The notes beneath the pieces were generated by a model. It did no database searches. It was not told the origin of the DNA and was given only the letters and a program-made list of their open reading frames with translations. Shown one piece after another: positions 17,573-26,628 of a stretch of 64,000 nt of DNA (positions are counted from its first letter, which is position 1; the number at the start of each line of letters is the position of its first letter). This DNA comes from Bacillota bacterium (GTDB lineage Bacteria > Bacillota > UBA4882 > UBA8346). The translations under genes and the position numbers were made by a program. The DNA is taken from NCBI GenBank assembly GCA_023402395.1, contig JAEYGI010000060.1, positions 53,835 to 117,834 of the forward strand, read 5' to 3'.

Positions 17573-18220
17573 ATGGCTGAACGGGAAATTTTAAATCAAC
17601 TGGCCCAGGCGGTGATCGACGGGGAGGAAGAGGCGGCCGGCGCCACCGCGCGGAAGGCGATTGAAGCGGGGATCGATGCCAGCGCGGCGATTGTGGACGG
17701 TTTGGCCAAGGGGATGGAGACGGTGGGCCGGTATTTTGAGTCCCAACGTTATTTCCTGCCGGAAGTGGTGATGGCGTCATTGGCCTTTCAAGAGGGGGTC
17801 AAGGTACTGGAGCCTCACTTGACCGCCACTTCGGAAAAGGTGGGAGTCGTGGTCATCGGAACGGTTCAGGGGGATACCCATGACATTGGGAAAAATCTGG
17901 TCGGGATCATGCTGGGAGCGGCGGGCTTTGAAGTTCACGACGCCGGCCGCGACGTTCCGCCGGAAACGTTTGCCGCGAAAATAAAAGAGACCAAGGCCAA
18001 CATTCTGGGGTTGTCGGCGTTGATGACCACCTCGATGGTTGGAATGAAAACCGTGATCGATCTTTTGGAAAAGGAAGGACTGCGCAACCAGGTCAAAATC
18101 ATGATCGGCGGCGCGCCGGTCTCCGAACGCTATGCCAAGGAAATCGGAGCCGACGCCTATTCGGTGGATGCCATTAGCGCCGTGCGGCTGGCCAAAAGCC
18201 TGTTGGCGGCAACCGCCTGA
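17573..18220 (+). CDS. Corrinoid-binding methyl-carrier protein (MtaC/MtbC/MtvC-like)
   Basis: The 215-aa protein has the standard two domains of corrinoid carrier proteins. A helical cap (about 1-85, with ARKAIEAGIDASAAIVDGLAKGME and RYFLPEVVMAS) is followed by a Rossmann cobalamin domain (about 88-212). The cofactor motif DTHDIG spans residues 101-106; His103 would be the lower cobalt ligand. The later GLSALMTTSM and GGAPV segments are also typical. It shuttles a methyl group between a substrate methyltransferase and an acceptor. GGAGAGAAGAG precedes the ATG. It heads a six-gene operon with its activator and two UroD-like methyltransferases. Confidence 0.95.
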   Translation: MAEREILNQLAQAVIDGEEEAAGATARKAIEAGIDASAAIVDGLAKGMETVGRYFESQRYFLPEVVMASLAFQEGVKVLEPHLTATSEKVGVVVIGTVQGDTHDIGKNLVGIMLGAAGFEVHDAGRDVPPETFAAKIKETKANILGLSALMTTSMVGMKTVIDLLEKEGLRNQVKIMIGGAPVSERYAKEIGADAYSVDAISAVRLAKSLLAATA

Positions 18221-18253
18221 CGCGGCGGCCGGGATGAGGGGAGTGGAATAAAA

Positions 18254-20113
18254 ATGGGCCAAGACCAGCCGCCGGATCATCCCGGCACGGCCAAGGTTAT
18301 CTTTGCTCCGGATCAGCGCGTTACGGTACAGCAGGGAAGCACGCTGCTGGAGGCCGCCCGGGCGGCCGGGATCGATCTCGAAGCCGCCTGTAACGGAAGC
18401 GGCACTTGCGGGAAATGTAAGGTTCAACTGATCGACGGAGCGGTGACTCCGCTGACCGGGGAAGAGCGAAAACGGTTACGCGCCCCGGAAATCGACTCCG
18501 GTTACCGGTTGGCCTGCGTCACCCGGATTTTGGGCGATGTGACCGTCCGGATCGCGGGCGGGCTCGACCATTCCAGCATGCGCATTGTCGAGGAAGGCTT
18601 CCGGCCTGATTTTGATATCGACGCGCCGCTTAAAAAAAGGTATTTTGAATTGAAACCGCCGGCCCTGGATGATCATGCCCCGGATCTGGAAAGAGTGCGC
18701 CGGGAAACCGGGATGGCTTTTTCGGTCGGGAATGGCTTGAATCTGCTTCAGGGGTTGCCCGGACTTTTACGAGAGGCCGATTTTAAGATCACCGCTGTTT
18801 TCCAAGGGGAAGAACTGATCGGAGTGGAAGCGGGGGATACCACCGGCGCTTGTTTCGGCGTTGCGCTCGACATTGGAACGACGACCCTTGTCTTGTCACT
18901 GTTTGATTTGAATTCCGGAGTCGAGATGGCCACCGCGTCGGCGCTGAACGCGCAGACCAAATACGGCCAGGACGTCATCTCCCGTATTCAGTCCGCCGCT
19001 CAAGCGGACGGCCTGGCGCGATTGCAAGACGCCATTGTCGGGCAGATCAATGAGTTAATCGCCTCGGTCTGCAACGCTTCCGGGGTCAAGCGCGAGCATA
19101 TTTACGAGTTGGTTGCCGCCGGGAATACCACCATGCTCCATTTGCTGCTGGGAGTGGCTCCAAACTCGCTGGCTCATGCGCCGTATGTCGCGGCGTTTCT
19201 GGAAGGGATTACCGTGAAGGCAGCGGCGATCGGGATTCACTTATCCGAATTCGGCCTGCTCTATGCGATGCCGTCCGTCTCCGGCTATGTGGGCGCGGAT
19301 ATTGTAGCCGGCATCGTCGCGACCGGCCTGCATCGGGCCGATGCTCCGGTACTGCTGGTCGACATCGGGACCAACGGCGAGATCGTATTTGGCTCCCGGG
19401 ACGGCCTGGTGGCTTGTTCCTGCGCGGCCGGGCCGGCGCTGGAGGGAATGAACATCAGCTGCGGGACGGTCGCGGTGGATGGCGCCGTGGAAAAAGTCGA
19501 CATCGGCCCGGCCGTCGCGATTCAGACCATCGGCGGCAAGCCGCCGGTCGGGATCTGCGGCAGCGGCATTATCGATGCAGTGGCCGAGCTGCTGCGGAAC
19601 AAAATCAGCATCAGTTCCGGAAGATTCCGGACCCGGGCCGAGTTTCTGGAAGCCGGCGGCCTGGAATTTCTGGCCGACCGGATCAAGGATGACGGCGAGC
19701 TGCGGTTTGAGCTGACCGACCCGGACTCCCCGGGCGGAAGCGTCTTCATTTCCCAAAAAGACATCCGTCAGGTGCAGTTGGCCAAAGGCGCCATCGCCTC
19801 CGCGATCGAGGTGCTCATCGGGGAAGTCGGCGTGCCGGCGGCGGAGATCGCCCACGTTTATGTGGCTGGTGCTTTCGGTAAACACCTGCGTCGCGAAAAC
19901 CTGACCCGAACCGGATTTATCCGCCCGGAACTCGGCGACCGGATCGCGTTTGTCGGCAATACGTCCAAAGCCGGGGCCGCCATTTGCCTGCTTTCTAGGG
20001 CGGCGCGGCTGGAAGCGGAGCGGATCGCCAAGCAAACCCGTTATTTTGAATTGTCGGTTTATCCCGGCTATGATCGGTTATTTCTCAGCGCCATTGCGTT
20101 TCCCAAGGATTGA
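18254..20113 (+). CDS. Reductive activator of corrinoid proteins (RACE, 2Fe-2S + ASKHA domain)
   Basis: The 619-aa protein restores Co(II) corrinoid to the active Co(I) state using ATP. An N-terminal ferredoxin domain (about 12-95) holds Cys46, Cys52 and Cys55 in CNGSGTCGKC, with the fourth Cys in RLACVTRI. A linker and middle domain follow. The C-terminal DUF4445/ASKHA ATPase (about 195-615) has GVALDIGTTTLVLSLFDL, VAAGNTTMLHLLLG, VDIGTNGEIVFG, CSCAAGPALEGMNISCG, GICGSGIIDAVAELL and AGAFGKHL. This is the usual RamA-alternative in Bacillota methylotrophic and O-demethylating systems. It is 33 bp behind the corrinoid protein gene. Confidence 0.95.
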   Translation: MGQDQPPDHPGTAKVIFAPDQRVTVQQGSTLLEAARAAGIDLEAACNGSGTCGKCKVQLIDGAVTPLTGEERKRLRAPEIDSGYRLACVTRILGDVTVRIAGGLDHSSMRIVEEGFRPDFDIDAPLKKRYFELKPPALDDHAPDLERVRRETGMAFSVGNGLNLLQGLPGLLREADFKITAVFQGEELIGVEAGDTTGACFGVALDIGTTTLVLSLFDLNSGVEMATASALNAQTKYGQDVISRIQSAAQADGLARLQDAIVGQINELIASVCNASGVKREHIYELVAAGNTTMLHLLLGVAPNSLAHAPYVAAFLEGITVKAAAIGIHLSEFGLLYAMPSVSGYVGADIVAGIVATGLHRADAPVLLVDIGTNGEIVFGSRDGLVACSCAAGPALEGMNISCGTVAVDGAVEKVDIGPAVAIQTIGGKPPVGICGSGIIDAVAELLRNKISISSGRFRTRAEFLEAGGLEFLADRIKDDGELRFELTDPDSPGGSVFISQKDIRQVQLAKGAIASAIEVLIGEVGVPAAEIAHVYVAGAFGKHLRRENLTRTGFIRPELGDRIAFVGNTSKAGAAICLLSRAARLEAERIAKQTRYFELSVYPGYDRLFLSAIAFPKD

Positions 20114-20149
20114 GGATCACTGGAAAGACAGGAAGGGAAAGGACGCTCT

Positions 20150-21169
20150 ATGAGTCCATTTACGGCCAAAGAAAGACTTCTGGCGGTGATCGGGAACCAA
20201 AAACCCGACCGCCCGCCGGTGATTTGCCCGGGCGGAATGATGAACGCCGCCATTGTTGAAGTAATCCAAAAAAGCGGGGTCACTCTCCCTCAGGCCCACC
20301 AGGATCCGGAGCTGATGGCCGAGTTGGCCCGGGCGGTTCAAATGGATACCGGGTTTGAAAATTTCGGGATTCCATTTTGCATGACCGTGGAAGCGGAGGT
20401 GCTGGGAAGCCCGGTTAATTTCGGCTCGCTGACTTGCGAGCCGAAGATCGCCAAAGAACGGTATCCGGACACGGCGGAGGTGGGCATCACCGAAATCGGC
20501 CCCCTGCTGACCGGCGGCCGGATCGGAGTCGTGGCCGAGGCCGCCCGGATTTTGGCGCAAAAATATCCGGATATTCCGGTACTGGGCAGCCTGACCGGTC
20601 CGGTCAGCCTGGCCGCTTCGATCGTCGATCCGATGCTGTTCTTGAAAGGCTTGCGCAAAAATCCGGCGGCCGCCCATCGTGTCTTAGCGCATGTAACCGA
20701 TCTGCTGATCGGTTTTGCGGAAATCCTGGCCAAAAACGGCGTCACCGTGATTTCGTTCGCCGATCCCACGGCGACCGGCGAGATCCTGGGACCGGCGATG
20801 TTCAAGGAATATGCCGTTCCGTATCTGCAAAAAGCGATCGCCGCGGTGCACCGGATCGGCTTGCCGGTCATCGTCCATATCTGCGGGGATCTCACGGCGG
20901 TGAAACCGCTGCTGGTGGAGATCGGCGCCGATGTGATCAGCGTTGACGCGGTCATGAGTCTCCGGAGGCTGAAAGAGGAGTTCCCGGCGTTGAAAACGAT
21001 GGGGAACATCAGCACCTTTCTGCTGGATAGCGGCCCGGCGGAAAAGATCCGGCAACAGACCCAGCGGCTGGTCGCGGAAGGGATCGACGTTATCGCTCCG
21101 GCCTGCGGCTTAAGCACCAGTACTCCGCTGGAAAACATTCGGGCCTTAACCGAGACCGTGACCGGATAA
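20150..21169 (+). CDS. UroD-like cobamide methyltransferase (MtaA/CmuA family)
   Basis: This 339-aa protein belongs to the uroporphyrinogen-decarboxylase fold group that moves methyl groups to or from corrinoids. Signs are FTAKERLLAVIGNQKPDRPPV at the start, GSLTGPVSLAASIVDPMLFLKGL, VISFADPTATGEILGP, a zinc-site HICGD and the C-terminal ISVDAVMSLRRLKEEF and IAPACGLSTSTPLENIRAL. The His-x-Cys and late Cys positions match the Zn2+ ligands of MtaA. It may transfer methyl from the corrinoid protein to coenzyme M, tetrahydrofolate or another acceptor, or be a substrate demethylase. Nearby 21921-22964 encodes a second family member, so the two likely divide these jobs. Confidence 0.9.
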   Translation: MSPFTAKERLLAVIGNQKPDRPPVICPGGMMNAAIVEVIQKSGVTLPQAHQDPELMAELARAVQMDTGFENFGIPFCMTVEAEVLGSPVNFGSLTCEPKIAKERYPDTAEVGITEIGPLLTGGRIGVVAEAARILAQKYPDIPVLGSLTGPVSLAASIVDPMLFLKGLRKNPAAAHRVLAHVTDLLIGFAEILAKNGVTVISFADPTATGEILGPAMFKEYAVPYLQKAIAAVHRIGLPVIVHICGDLTAVKPLLVEIGADVISVDAVMSLRRLKEEFPALKTMGNISTFLLDSGPAEKIRQQTQRLVAEGIDVIAPACGLSTSTPLENIRALTETVTG

Positions 21170-21184
21170 CGACAATTCAGTAAG

Positions 21185-21862
21185 ATGACGGGGACTAAAG
21201 TGAAGACAGTCATTGTCGCCTGCCGGACCATTGCCGCCGAATTGAATCTAGCCATCCGTGAAACCGGATGTTCCCATGCGGTGCGCTGGGTGGATGCGGG
21301 TTTGCACCGTTCCACCGCGGCCCTGCGCGACCGCTTGCAGGATGAGCTGAACCGGATCGGCAATGCCGCTGACCGGGTGCTGCTGGCTTTCGGGTTTTGC
21401 GGCAATGCGGTGCAAAATCTGACTGCGCCGGGGTTTGAATTGATCTTGCCGCGGGCCGATGATTGCATCACTTTGTTATTGGATCCAGGGACCCACGGGA
21501 AAGAAATGGGAACGTTTTATCTGACCCAAGGCTGGCTGGAAAACGAGATCAGCCTTTGGAACGAATACCGGCAAACGGTTGAACGCTACGGCCGGCCGAA
21601 AGCCGACCGGGTGTACCGGATCATGCTCTCCGGCTACCGGAAGTTGGGGCTGATCGATACCCGGGCGTATCCGCTGGCGGAGATCCTGGATCAAAGCCGG
21701 GAGATCGCCGTGGTTTTCGGCCTGAACCAGCAGGTGGTTCCCGGAACGGTCGGCTATCTCAAACAGCTATTGACCGGGCCTTGGGATGACGAGCGGTTTA
21801 TCGTCATTGCCCCCGGAGAGAGCGTGAGCCTGGAGAGGCTCCAGCCGTTCCGGATCGATTGA
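21185..21862 (+). CDS. DUF1638 domain protein
   Basis: The 225-aa protein matches the DUF1638 pattern: KTVIVACRTIAAEL at the start, a central AFGFCGNAVQNL with Cys, LPRADDCITLLLDPG, GTFYLTQGWLEN and a late VFGLNQQVVPGTVGYLKQLLTGPWDDERF. Members of this family recur in corrinoid-methyltransferase clusters, but no reaction is established to my knowledge. Conserved Cys and Asp residues suggest metal or corrinoid contact. Fifteen bp separate it from the preceding gene. GTG 21200 is an alternative start. Confidence 0.85.
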   Translation: MTGTKVKTVIVACRTIAAELNLAIRETGCSHAVRWVDAGLHRSTAALRDRLQDELNRIGNAADRVLLAFGFCGNAVQNLTAPGFELILPRADDCITLLLDPGTHGKEMGTFYLTQGWLENEISLWNEYRQTVERYGRPKADRVYRIMLSGYRKLGLIDTRAYPLAEILDQSREIAVVFGLNQQVVPGTVGYLKQLLTGPWDDERFIVIAPGESVSLERLQPFRID

Positions 21863-21920
21863 CGTGATGCGTTGTATAATTTGATTGCACCATATGCCGA
21901 AGAATCAGGAGGATCAAGAG

Positions 21921-22964
21921 ATGAGCAGTGGGATGACTTCCAGAGAGCGGGTATTGGCCGCGATTCGATGGCAGGAAGTTGATTCGATTCCGGTTTTCTC
22001 GAAAATCAGGGGCGCGATGGCCCGGGTAATCGGAAGAAAGATCAATCAGTCCTTTTATCGGGACGGCGAAGCGATCGCCAACGCCGCGTTGCGGACCTGG
22101 GAAACGCTGCGGGACGACACGCTCCATCTCGGCGGCGGCAATGTAGTGCCGTTCGAAGCGCTTGGCGCGGAAACGATCTGGCCGGACAATGATTATCCGA
22201 TGTTTAAAAAACCCAGCATAACCAGTCTTGAGGATGTGGAACGGTTGGAGATCCCCGATCCCGCCCAAGACCCCTATATGGTGGAACTGTTGCGCGCCAT
22301 TCGCATCGTCAAACAGAAGGTAAACGGCCAGGCGATCATCAGCAGCGGTTTTCATGGCGTCTTCAACGTGGCCGGCCGTTTGCTGGGGACCGAGAATCTG
22401 ATGGTCCTGATCCGCCGGGATCCGGAACTGGTGCGCAAGCTTTGCCGGAAGATCACGGACACGCTGATCCGGTATGGAGAATTGCTGGTCGCGGAGGGCG
22501 CCGAGATTTTGGAGATCGGCGACGCCACCTCCTCCCCGGCCTGCATATCGCCTAAAACTTACGAGCAGATGGTTTTGCCCTATATGACCGAGACATTTCA
22601 AGGCTTTAAGCGGGCCGGGGCCTACGCCATGTATCATCCTTGCGGCGGTGAATACCCGATCATCGATTTGCTCAGCCGGACCGGGGCGGACATCTTGGAT
22701 TTCAGTGAACTGGTCGATCTCGACGTGGCCCAGAAAATCTTTGTCGGCCGGATCGCCGTCGGCGGAACCGTGGACCCTTCCAAGGTTCTCTTCCTGGGGA
22801 CCCCGGACGAAGTGGAGCAACACGTCAAAGCGATCATTGAAAAACTGCCGTTTAAAACCGGGGCGATCATCGCGCCTGGATGCGGCCTGTCGCTGAACAT
22901 CCCGTTGGAAAACGTGAAGGCCATGATCGACGCGGCCCGGAAGTACGGCAAATATTGGGATTGA
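21921..22964 (+). CDS. UroD-like methyltransferase, second copy
   Basis: ATG 21921 is chosen because AGGAGG (21907-21912) lies 8 nt upstream. The 347-aa protein is UroD-like: MTSRERVLAAIRWQEVDSIPVF, a GFHGVFNVAGRLLGTENLM stretch, EILEIGDATSSPACISPKTYEQMVLPYM, YHPCGGEYPIIDLL with the zinc-site HPCG, and IIAPGCGLSLNIPLENVKAM at the end. In acetogens a UroD-like protein such as MtvB demethylates methoxyaromatics onto a corrinoid protein, so a substrate:corrinoid methyltransferase role is plausible. It differs clearly from 20150-21169, arguing for separate functions in one pathway. The methyl donor is unknown. Confidence 0.88.
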   Translation: MSSGMTSRERVLAAIRWQEVDSIPVFSKIRGAMARVIGRKINQSFYRDGEAIANAALRTWETLRDDTLHLGGGNVVPFEALGAETIWPDNDYPMFKKPSITSLEDVERLEIPDPAQDPYMVELLRAIRIVKQKVNGQAIISSGFHGVFNVAGRLLGTENLMVLIRRDPELVRKLCRKITDTLIRYGELLVAEGAEILEIGDATSSPACISPKTYEQMVLPYMTETFQGFKRAGAYAMYHPCGGEYPIIDLLSRTGADILDFSELVDLDVAQKIFVGRIAVGGTVDPSKVLFLGTPDEVEQHVKAIIEKLPFKTGAIIAPGCGLSLNIPLENVKAMIDAARKYGKYWD

Positions 22965-22988
22965 TCGTTGCAAAACGGAGGGAACGGC

Positions 22989-23828
22989 TTGTCGCAAACC
23001 GCATTGACCAAATCACAGATTATCGACAAAGCCCGGGAATTGGGCGCGGAATTGGTAGGCTTCGCTCCGGTCGGCCGGTGGGACGAGTTCGGAGAGGTGC
23101 CGCCGGAATACCGGCCCCATTATATCTGGCCGCTGGCCAAAACAGTGATTGCGCTGGCGGTTCCGGTATGGCTGCCGATCGTCGAGGCGGCGCCTTCCGA
23201 GTGGGGGCGGGAACAATATGTTACTACTAATGAGCTGCTGGATATCACGGCCTATCGCTTGGCGGCGTTTTTGAACGGGCGCGGCCACGCCGCCCTCAAT
23301 CTGCCCCGGGACGGCTATGGGGAAGCGGGGGTTTTGGCCAAAAACCAGGCAGCTTTATTTTCCCATGTCTGGGCGGCGCATTATGCCGGCCTCGGCAAGG
23401 TAGGCTGGAATCATACCCTCTTGACCCCGGAATACGGCCCAAGGCAACGGCTGGTGTCGGTATTCACCGCGCTGGAGCTGGAGGGCGATCCGTTGCCCGC
23501 AACCGAGTTATGCACCAAATGCCTGCTTTGTCAGAAGATTTGCCCGGCGAAGGCGTTCAGCGGTGATCGCAGCCTCAAATATGCCGACATGGACAAAGTG
23601 GCCTGCATGAGCAATGCGCGGCGCTTGCGCGAGGCCTTTCGCAATCCCTGCGGTTTTTGCATCAAAGTCTGCCCGGTGGGGGCGGATCGCCTAATCTTTC
23701 AGAGCACCAACCCCAATAAATATTTTGCGGAAGCGGAGATTTTGGCCAAAAACCCCGCGGCCCCGGAATACCGGGATTGGGTGCACATCCGTAAACACGG
23801 AGGCTACCCGCTGCCGGAAGACTCTTAA
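22989..23828 (+). CDS. Two-[4Fe-4S] QueG/RACo-accessory-like iron-sulfur protein
   Basis: TTG 22989 follows GGAGGG (22977-22982); an upstream TTG at 22968 is the alternative. The 279-aa protein resembles the epoxyqueuosine-reductase family. It has an N-terminal part with VGFAPVGRWDEFG and HYAGLGKVGWNHTLLTPEYGPRQRLVSVFT. A ferredoxin part follows with CTKCLLCQKICPAKAF and then CGFCIKVCPVGADR, supplying two [4Fe-4S] clusters. QueG itself binds cobalamin. A corrinoid-linked electron-transfer role feeding the activator at 18254-20113 fits the operon. It is the last gene of the methyltransferase cluster. Queuosine synthesis is less likely given the neighbours. Confidence 0.85.
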   Translation: MSQTALTKSQIIDKARELGAELVGFAPVGRWDEFGEVPPEYRPHYIWPLAKTVIALAVPVWLPIVEAAPSEWGREQYVTTNELLDITAYRLAAFLNGRGHAALNLPRDGYGEAGVLAKNQAALFSHVWAAHYAGLGKVGWNHTLLTPEYGPRQRLVSVFTALELEGDPLPATELCTKCLLCQKICPAKAFSGDRSLKYADMDKVACMSNARRLREAFRNPCGFCIKVCPVGADRLIFQSTNPNKYFAEAEILAKNPAAPEYRDWVHIRKHGGYPLPEDS

Positions 23829-23953
23829 ACGAACGGGTTTGGCAAAGGATAGCCATTGATGGTTAATTTCGGTCCCCCAGTGATTTGTTCAATTCGGACG
23901 CGATGAGTCATGCTTTAAGGAGAGGGGGCAAGGCAATCTAAGCCTTCGCTTCC

Positions 23954-25885
23954 CTATAGCCGGGCCGCCAGTTTGAACCCCTCATAGATGGCTTCCAACG
24001 CGCTGCGCGCCTTGACGGCGTCGCCGATTACATGCACTTCCGGCACTTTGTCTTTGAGCTGGTCCGCCAAAGGATTGTGGGCGGCCGCGCCTAAGGCCAG
24101 GATCACCGAGTCAAACCCCTCCAACCGCCGCTCGGCGCCGTCCTGCTCGCAGATGACGCCATCTTCGAGAATCCGCTTGACCTTGGCGCCGGTCAGGATC
24201 GTCACCCCGTGGTTTTTCAGCCGCTCCAACAGAAAATATCTGACAGTCGCGTTTTCTTCTCCGGCGATTTGGGGCAGCATTTCGACGATGGTAACCCGGT
24301 GGGCGTGTTCGCCCAGCAGATCGGCGGTCTCGACACCCACCAGGCCGCCGCCGATGACCAGAACTTTTTCGCCGACGCCGGTCCGGCCTTCGATGACGTC
24401 CACGGCCTGGATGACCTTGCCGTTATCGACGCCGGGAAGCGGCGGCGTCAGCGGAACTCCGCCGGTGGCCAGGATCACCGCGTCCGGTTGCTCTTTGGCT
24501 ACCAACCCCGCGTCTATCTCGACCCCGAACCGGTAAACGACCCCGTATTTTTGACCCATGGTCAGATAATAGCGGATCGCCCGGGCGATATCCTGCTTGA
24601 ACGGCGGCATGGCGCCGATCCGGTACTGTCCGCCCGGAACCGCCTGCTTTTCATAGACCGTGACCTGATGGCCGCGGCGGGCCGCGATCCAGGCGGTCTC
24701 AAGGCCGGCGGGCCCAGCGCCCACGATCATTACTTTCTTGGGCTTGGCGGCCGGTTCCAGCCGGATCGACCCTTCTTTGCCCGTCAGCGGATTGACCAGA
24801 CAGGAAACCCCGGTGTCGCCGGCCTCGGCTCCCCGGCCTTGGCACCGCTGCATACAGGCGATACAGGGCGATATCTCGTCGATCCGGTTTTCAGCCACCT
24901 TGTTGGGGAACTCGGGATCGGCGATCGATTCGCGGCCGAGCGCCACCAGATCCGCCAGGCCCGACTCCAGAATATCCTCGGCCAGATAAGGATCGTTGAT
25001 CCGGCCCACGGCAATCACCGGAATGGACACCGCTTTTTTGATCGCCGCGGCGGCATTGACGTTATAGCCCGGTGCCACCGCGGCCGGAACGATCGTCCAG
25101 TGCAGACTGGCATAAACCCCGGTTGAGACGTGAATCGCGTCCGCTCCGGCTTCCTCCAGGAACTTGGCGGCAATCCGGGATTCGGGAAGGGTCCGGCCGC
25201 CCGGGACCCGCTCGTCGCCGCTGATCCGGAAGATGACGGGGAAGCCGGGGCCGGCTTTTTGCCGGATATTTTTGATCAACTCCACGGCGAACTTCATTCG
25301 CCCCGCCATATTCCCGCCAAATTCGTCGCTGCGCTTATTGGCATAGGCGGACATAAACTGGGCGACCAAGTAACCGTGAGCGGCATGGATCTCGACTCCG
25401 TCGAAGCCGGCATCCTTGGCGCGGCGGGCGGCGTCGCCGAATTTCCCGATTAGATCGTAGACTTCGGCCGTGGTCAGTTCGCGGGGTGGCTCCTTATTAA
25501 CCGGGCAGGGAATCGGCGAGGGGGCCACCGGCTGCTGGCCGGTTACCCAATGATTGGTTTCCCGGCCGGCGTGATGAAGCTGGATAAAGGCCTTGGCGCC
25601 GTCACGGCGGATCGCGTCGGTCAGTCGTTTCAGACCGGGAATATAATCGTCGTTCCAGATCCCCAGTTGATTCGGGACGGCCTTCCCCAGCGGATCAATG
25701 TAAGCGAATTCTATGATTAACAGGCCGAAACCACCCTTGGCCCGGGCGATCCAGTAATCGATCAGGCGCTGGGATACCCCGCCGTCGGCTTCGGGCAGGG
25801 AAGTTCCCATCGCCGGCACCACAAAACGGTTTTTAAGCTCCAGGCCGCCCAGTTTGATCGGGGATAATAACGTATCGAATTTCAT
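23954..25885 (-). CDS. Old-yellow-enzyme/2,4-dienoyl-CoA-reductase-type flavoprotein
   Basis: Start ATG at 25885 (minus) has AGGAGGAG at 25893-25900, 7 nt upstream. The product has about 643 aa. An N-terminal FMN barrel (about 1-340) shows FDTLLSPIKLGGLELKNRFVVPAMGT, QLHHAGR, DAGFDGVEIHAAHGYLVAQFMS and VIAVGRINDPYLAEDIL. Next come the [4Fe-4S] cysteines (SPCIACMQRCQGRG...SCLVNP). A FAD/NAD(P) part follows (MIVGAGPAGLETAWIAARRGHQVTVYE, VIGGGLVGVETADLLGEH). Relatives are FadH, trimethylamine dehydrogenase and bile-acid BaiCD/BaiH; they reduce activated C=C bonds or oxidise amines. Trimethylamine dehydrogenase kinship is intriguing next to a methyltransferase operon. The gene converges on that operon with 125 bp between. 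Confidence 0.92.
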   Translation of the reverse strand: MKFDTLLSPIKLGGLELKNRFVVPAMGTSLPEADGGVSQRLIDYWIARAKGGFGLLIIEFAYIDPLGKAVPNQLGIWNDDYIPGLKRLTDAIRRDGAKAFIQLHHAGRETNHWVTGQQPVAPSPIPCPVNKEPPRELTTAEVYDLIGKFGDAARRAKDAGFDGVEIHAAHGYLVAQFMSAYANKRSDEFGGNMAGRMKFAVELIKNIRQKAGPGFPVIFRISGDERVPGGRTLPESRIAAKFLEEAGADAIHVSTGVYASLHWTIVPAAVAPGYNVNAAAAIKKAVSIPVIAVGRINDPYLAEDILESGLADLVALGRESIADPEFPNKVAENRIDEISPCIACMQRCQGRGAEAGDTGVSCLVNPLTGKEGSIRLEPAAKPKKVMIVGAGPAGLETAWIAARRGHQVTVYEKQAVPGGQYRIGAMPPFKQDIARAIRYYLTMGQKYGVVYRFGVEIDAGLVAKEQPDAVILATGGVPLTPPLPGVDNGKVIQAVDVIEGRTGVGEKVLVIGGGLVGVETADLLGEHAHRVTIVEMLPQIAGEENATVRYFLLERLKNHGVTILTGAKVKRILEDGVICEQDGAERRLEGFDSVILALGAAAHNPLADQLKDKVPEVHVIGDAVKARSALEAIYEGFKLAARL

Positions 25886-26143
25886 TGCTCCGCTCCTCCT
25901 TTGTTCCATAAGCCGCTAACGCCCGGATCCGTACCGGCCGCCGCTTGCGGCGGGGCGGGATCCATTTTCCATGCCGTTGCGCCATTGCTCCTAAAAAGAA
26001 TTTACGCTAAGTATACCCCTCAGAAGTTTATAAGGATCAAATAATTTTGAAAAGACGCGGGGTAGCCGCTCCGAATCGCCGTCCTAGCCGTGCCAAGGGA
26101 GCTTTCCAGAATTACCCGCTATTTTTTCGGCTCCCGGATGATA

Positions 26144-26149
26144 TATAAT
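26144..26149 (+). promoter_or_regulatory. -10 element of the umuDC operon
   Basis: TATAAT lies 11 bp before the SOS box. The -35 region is AT-rich without a clear hexamer. The start point would fall at about 26155-26160, so LexA on the box would block initiation. Confidence 0.6.
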
Positions 26150-26159
26150 AAGCACATAC

Positions 26160-26173
26160 CGAACATATGTTTG
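26160..26173 (+). promoter_or_regulatory. LexA/DinR (SOS) box
   Basis: CGAACATATGTTTG matches the Bacillota SOS box CGAAC-N4-GTTYG. It sits 30 bp before umuD and just after the -10 element, an ideal operator position. This predicts DNA-damage induction of the polymerase operon. Confidence 0.9.
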
Positions 26174-26202
26174 TTTAATAATGAAAGGATTGACCAAGGG
26201 AT

Positions 26203-26628
26203 ATGAATTTAACGATCGGTTCCGCCGCGTCCATTTCCAAATCCAGCCTTCGGTATGCGGAATCTCCGATTTGCGCCGGATTTCCGTCCCCGGCCGATGA
26301 TTATCTGGAAACCATCCTTGACTTAAATCAACTGGTCGTCAAGAACCCCAACGCTACTTTTTACGGCCGGGTCACCGGCTCCTCCATGAAAGACGCCGGG
26401 GTCGAGGCGGGCGATCTGCTGGTTATCGACAAATCGCTGGAATACCGGAATGACGCGCTGGCGGTTTGTTTTATCAATGGCGAGTTCACCTTGAAGCGGA
26501 TTAAAAAAAGGGACGATCAAATCTGGCTGATCCCGGCCAATCCCGACTATCCCGAAATCGCCGTGACCGGAGAGGCCGAATTCATGGTTTGGGGCATCGT
26601 GACCTATATCGTGAAGAAGGCGTTTTAA
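26203..26628 (+). CDS. umuD: UmuD-like S24 self-processing protein
   Basis: The 141-aa protein belongs to the LexA/UmuD S24 peptidase family. The probable self-cleavage site lies at Ala25-Gly26 in SPICAGFPSP. The catalytic Ser61 is in GSSMKDAG and the catalytic Lys98 in FTLKRI. There is no DNA-binding domain, which separates it from LexA. After RecA-stimulated cleavage it would join UmuC as an error-prone polymerase. Its stop TAA abuts the umuC ATG. The SOS box 30 bp upstream makes regulation clear. UmuD with UmuC is common in Proteobacteria and less so in Bacillota. Confidence 0.93.
   Translation: MNLTIGSAASISKSSLRYAESPICAGFPSPADDYLETILDLNQLVVKNPNATFYGRVTGSSMKDAGVEAGDLLVIDKSLEYRNDALAVCFINGEFTLKRIKKRDDQIWLIPANPDYPEIAVTGEAEFMVWGIVTYIVKKAF

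Noticed and set aside
20338..21471. 377-codon open frame on the minus strand
   Set aside because: Antisense of the UroD-like methyltransferase and DUF1638 genes; low-complexity Ser/Arg/Thr translation.
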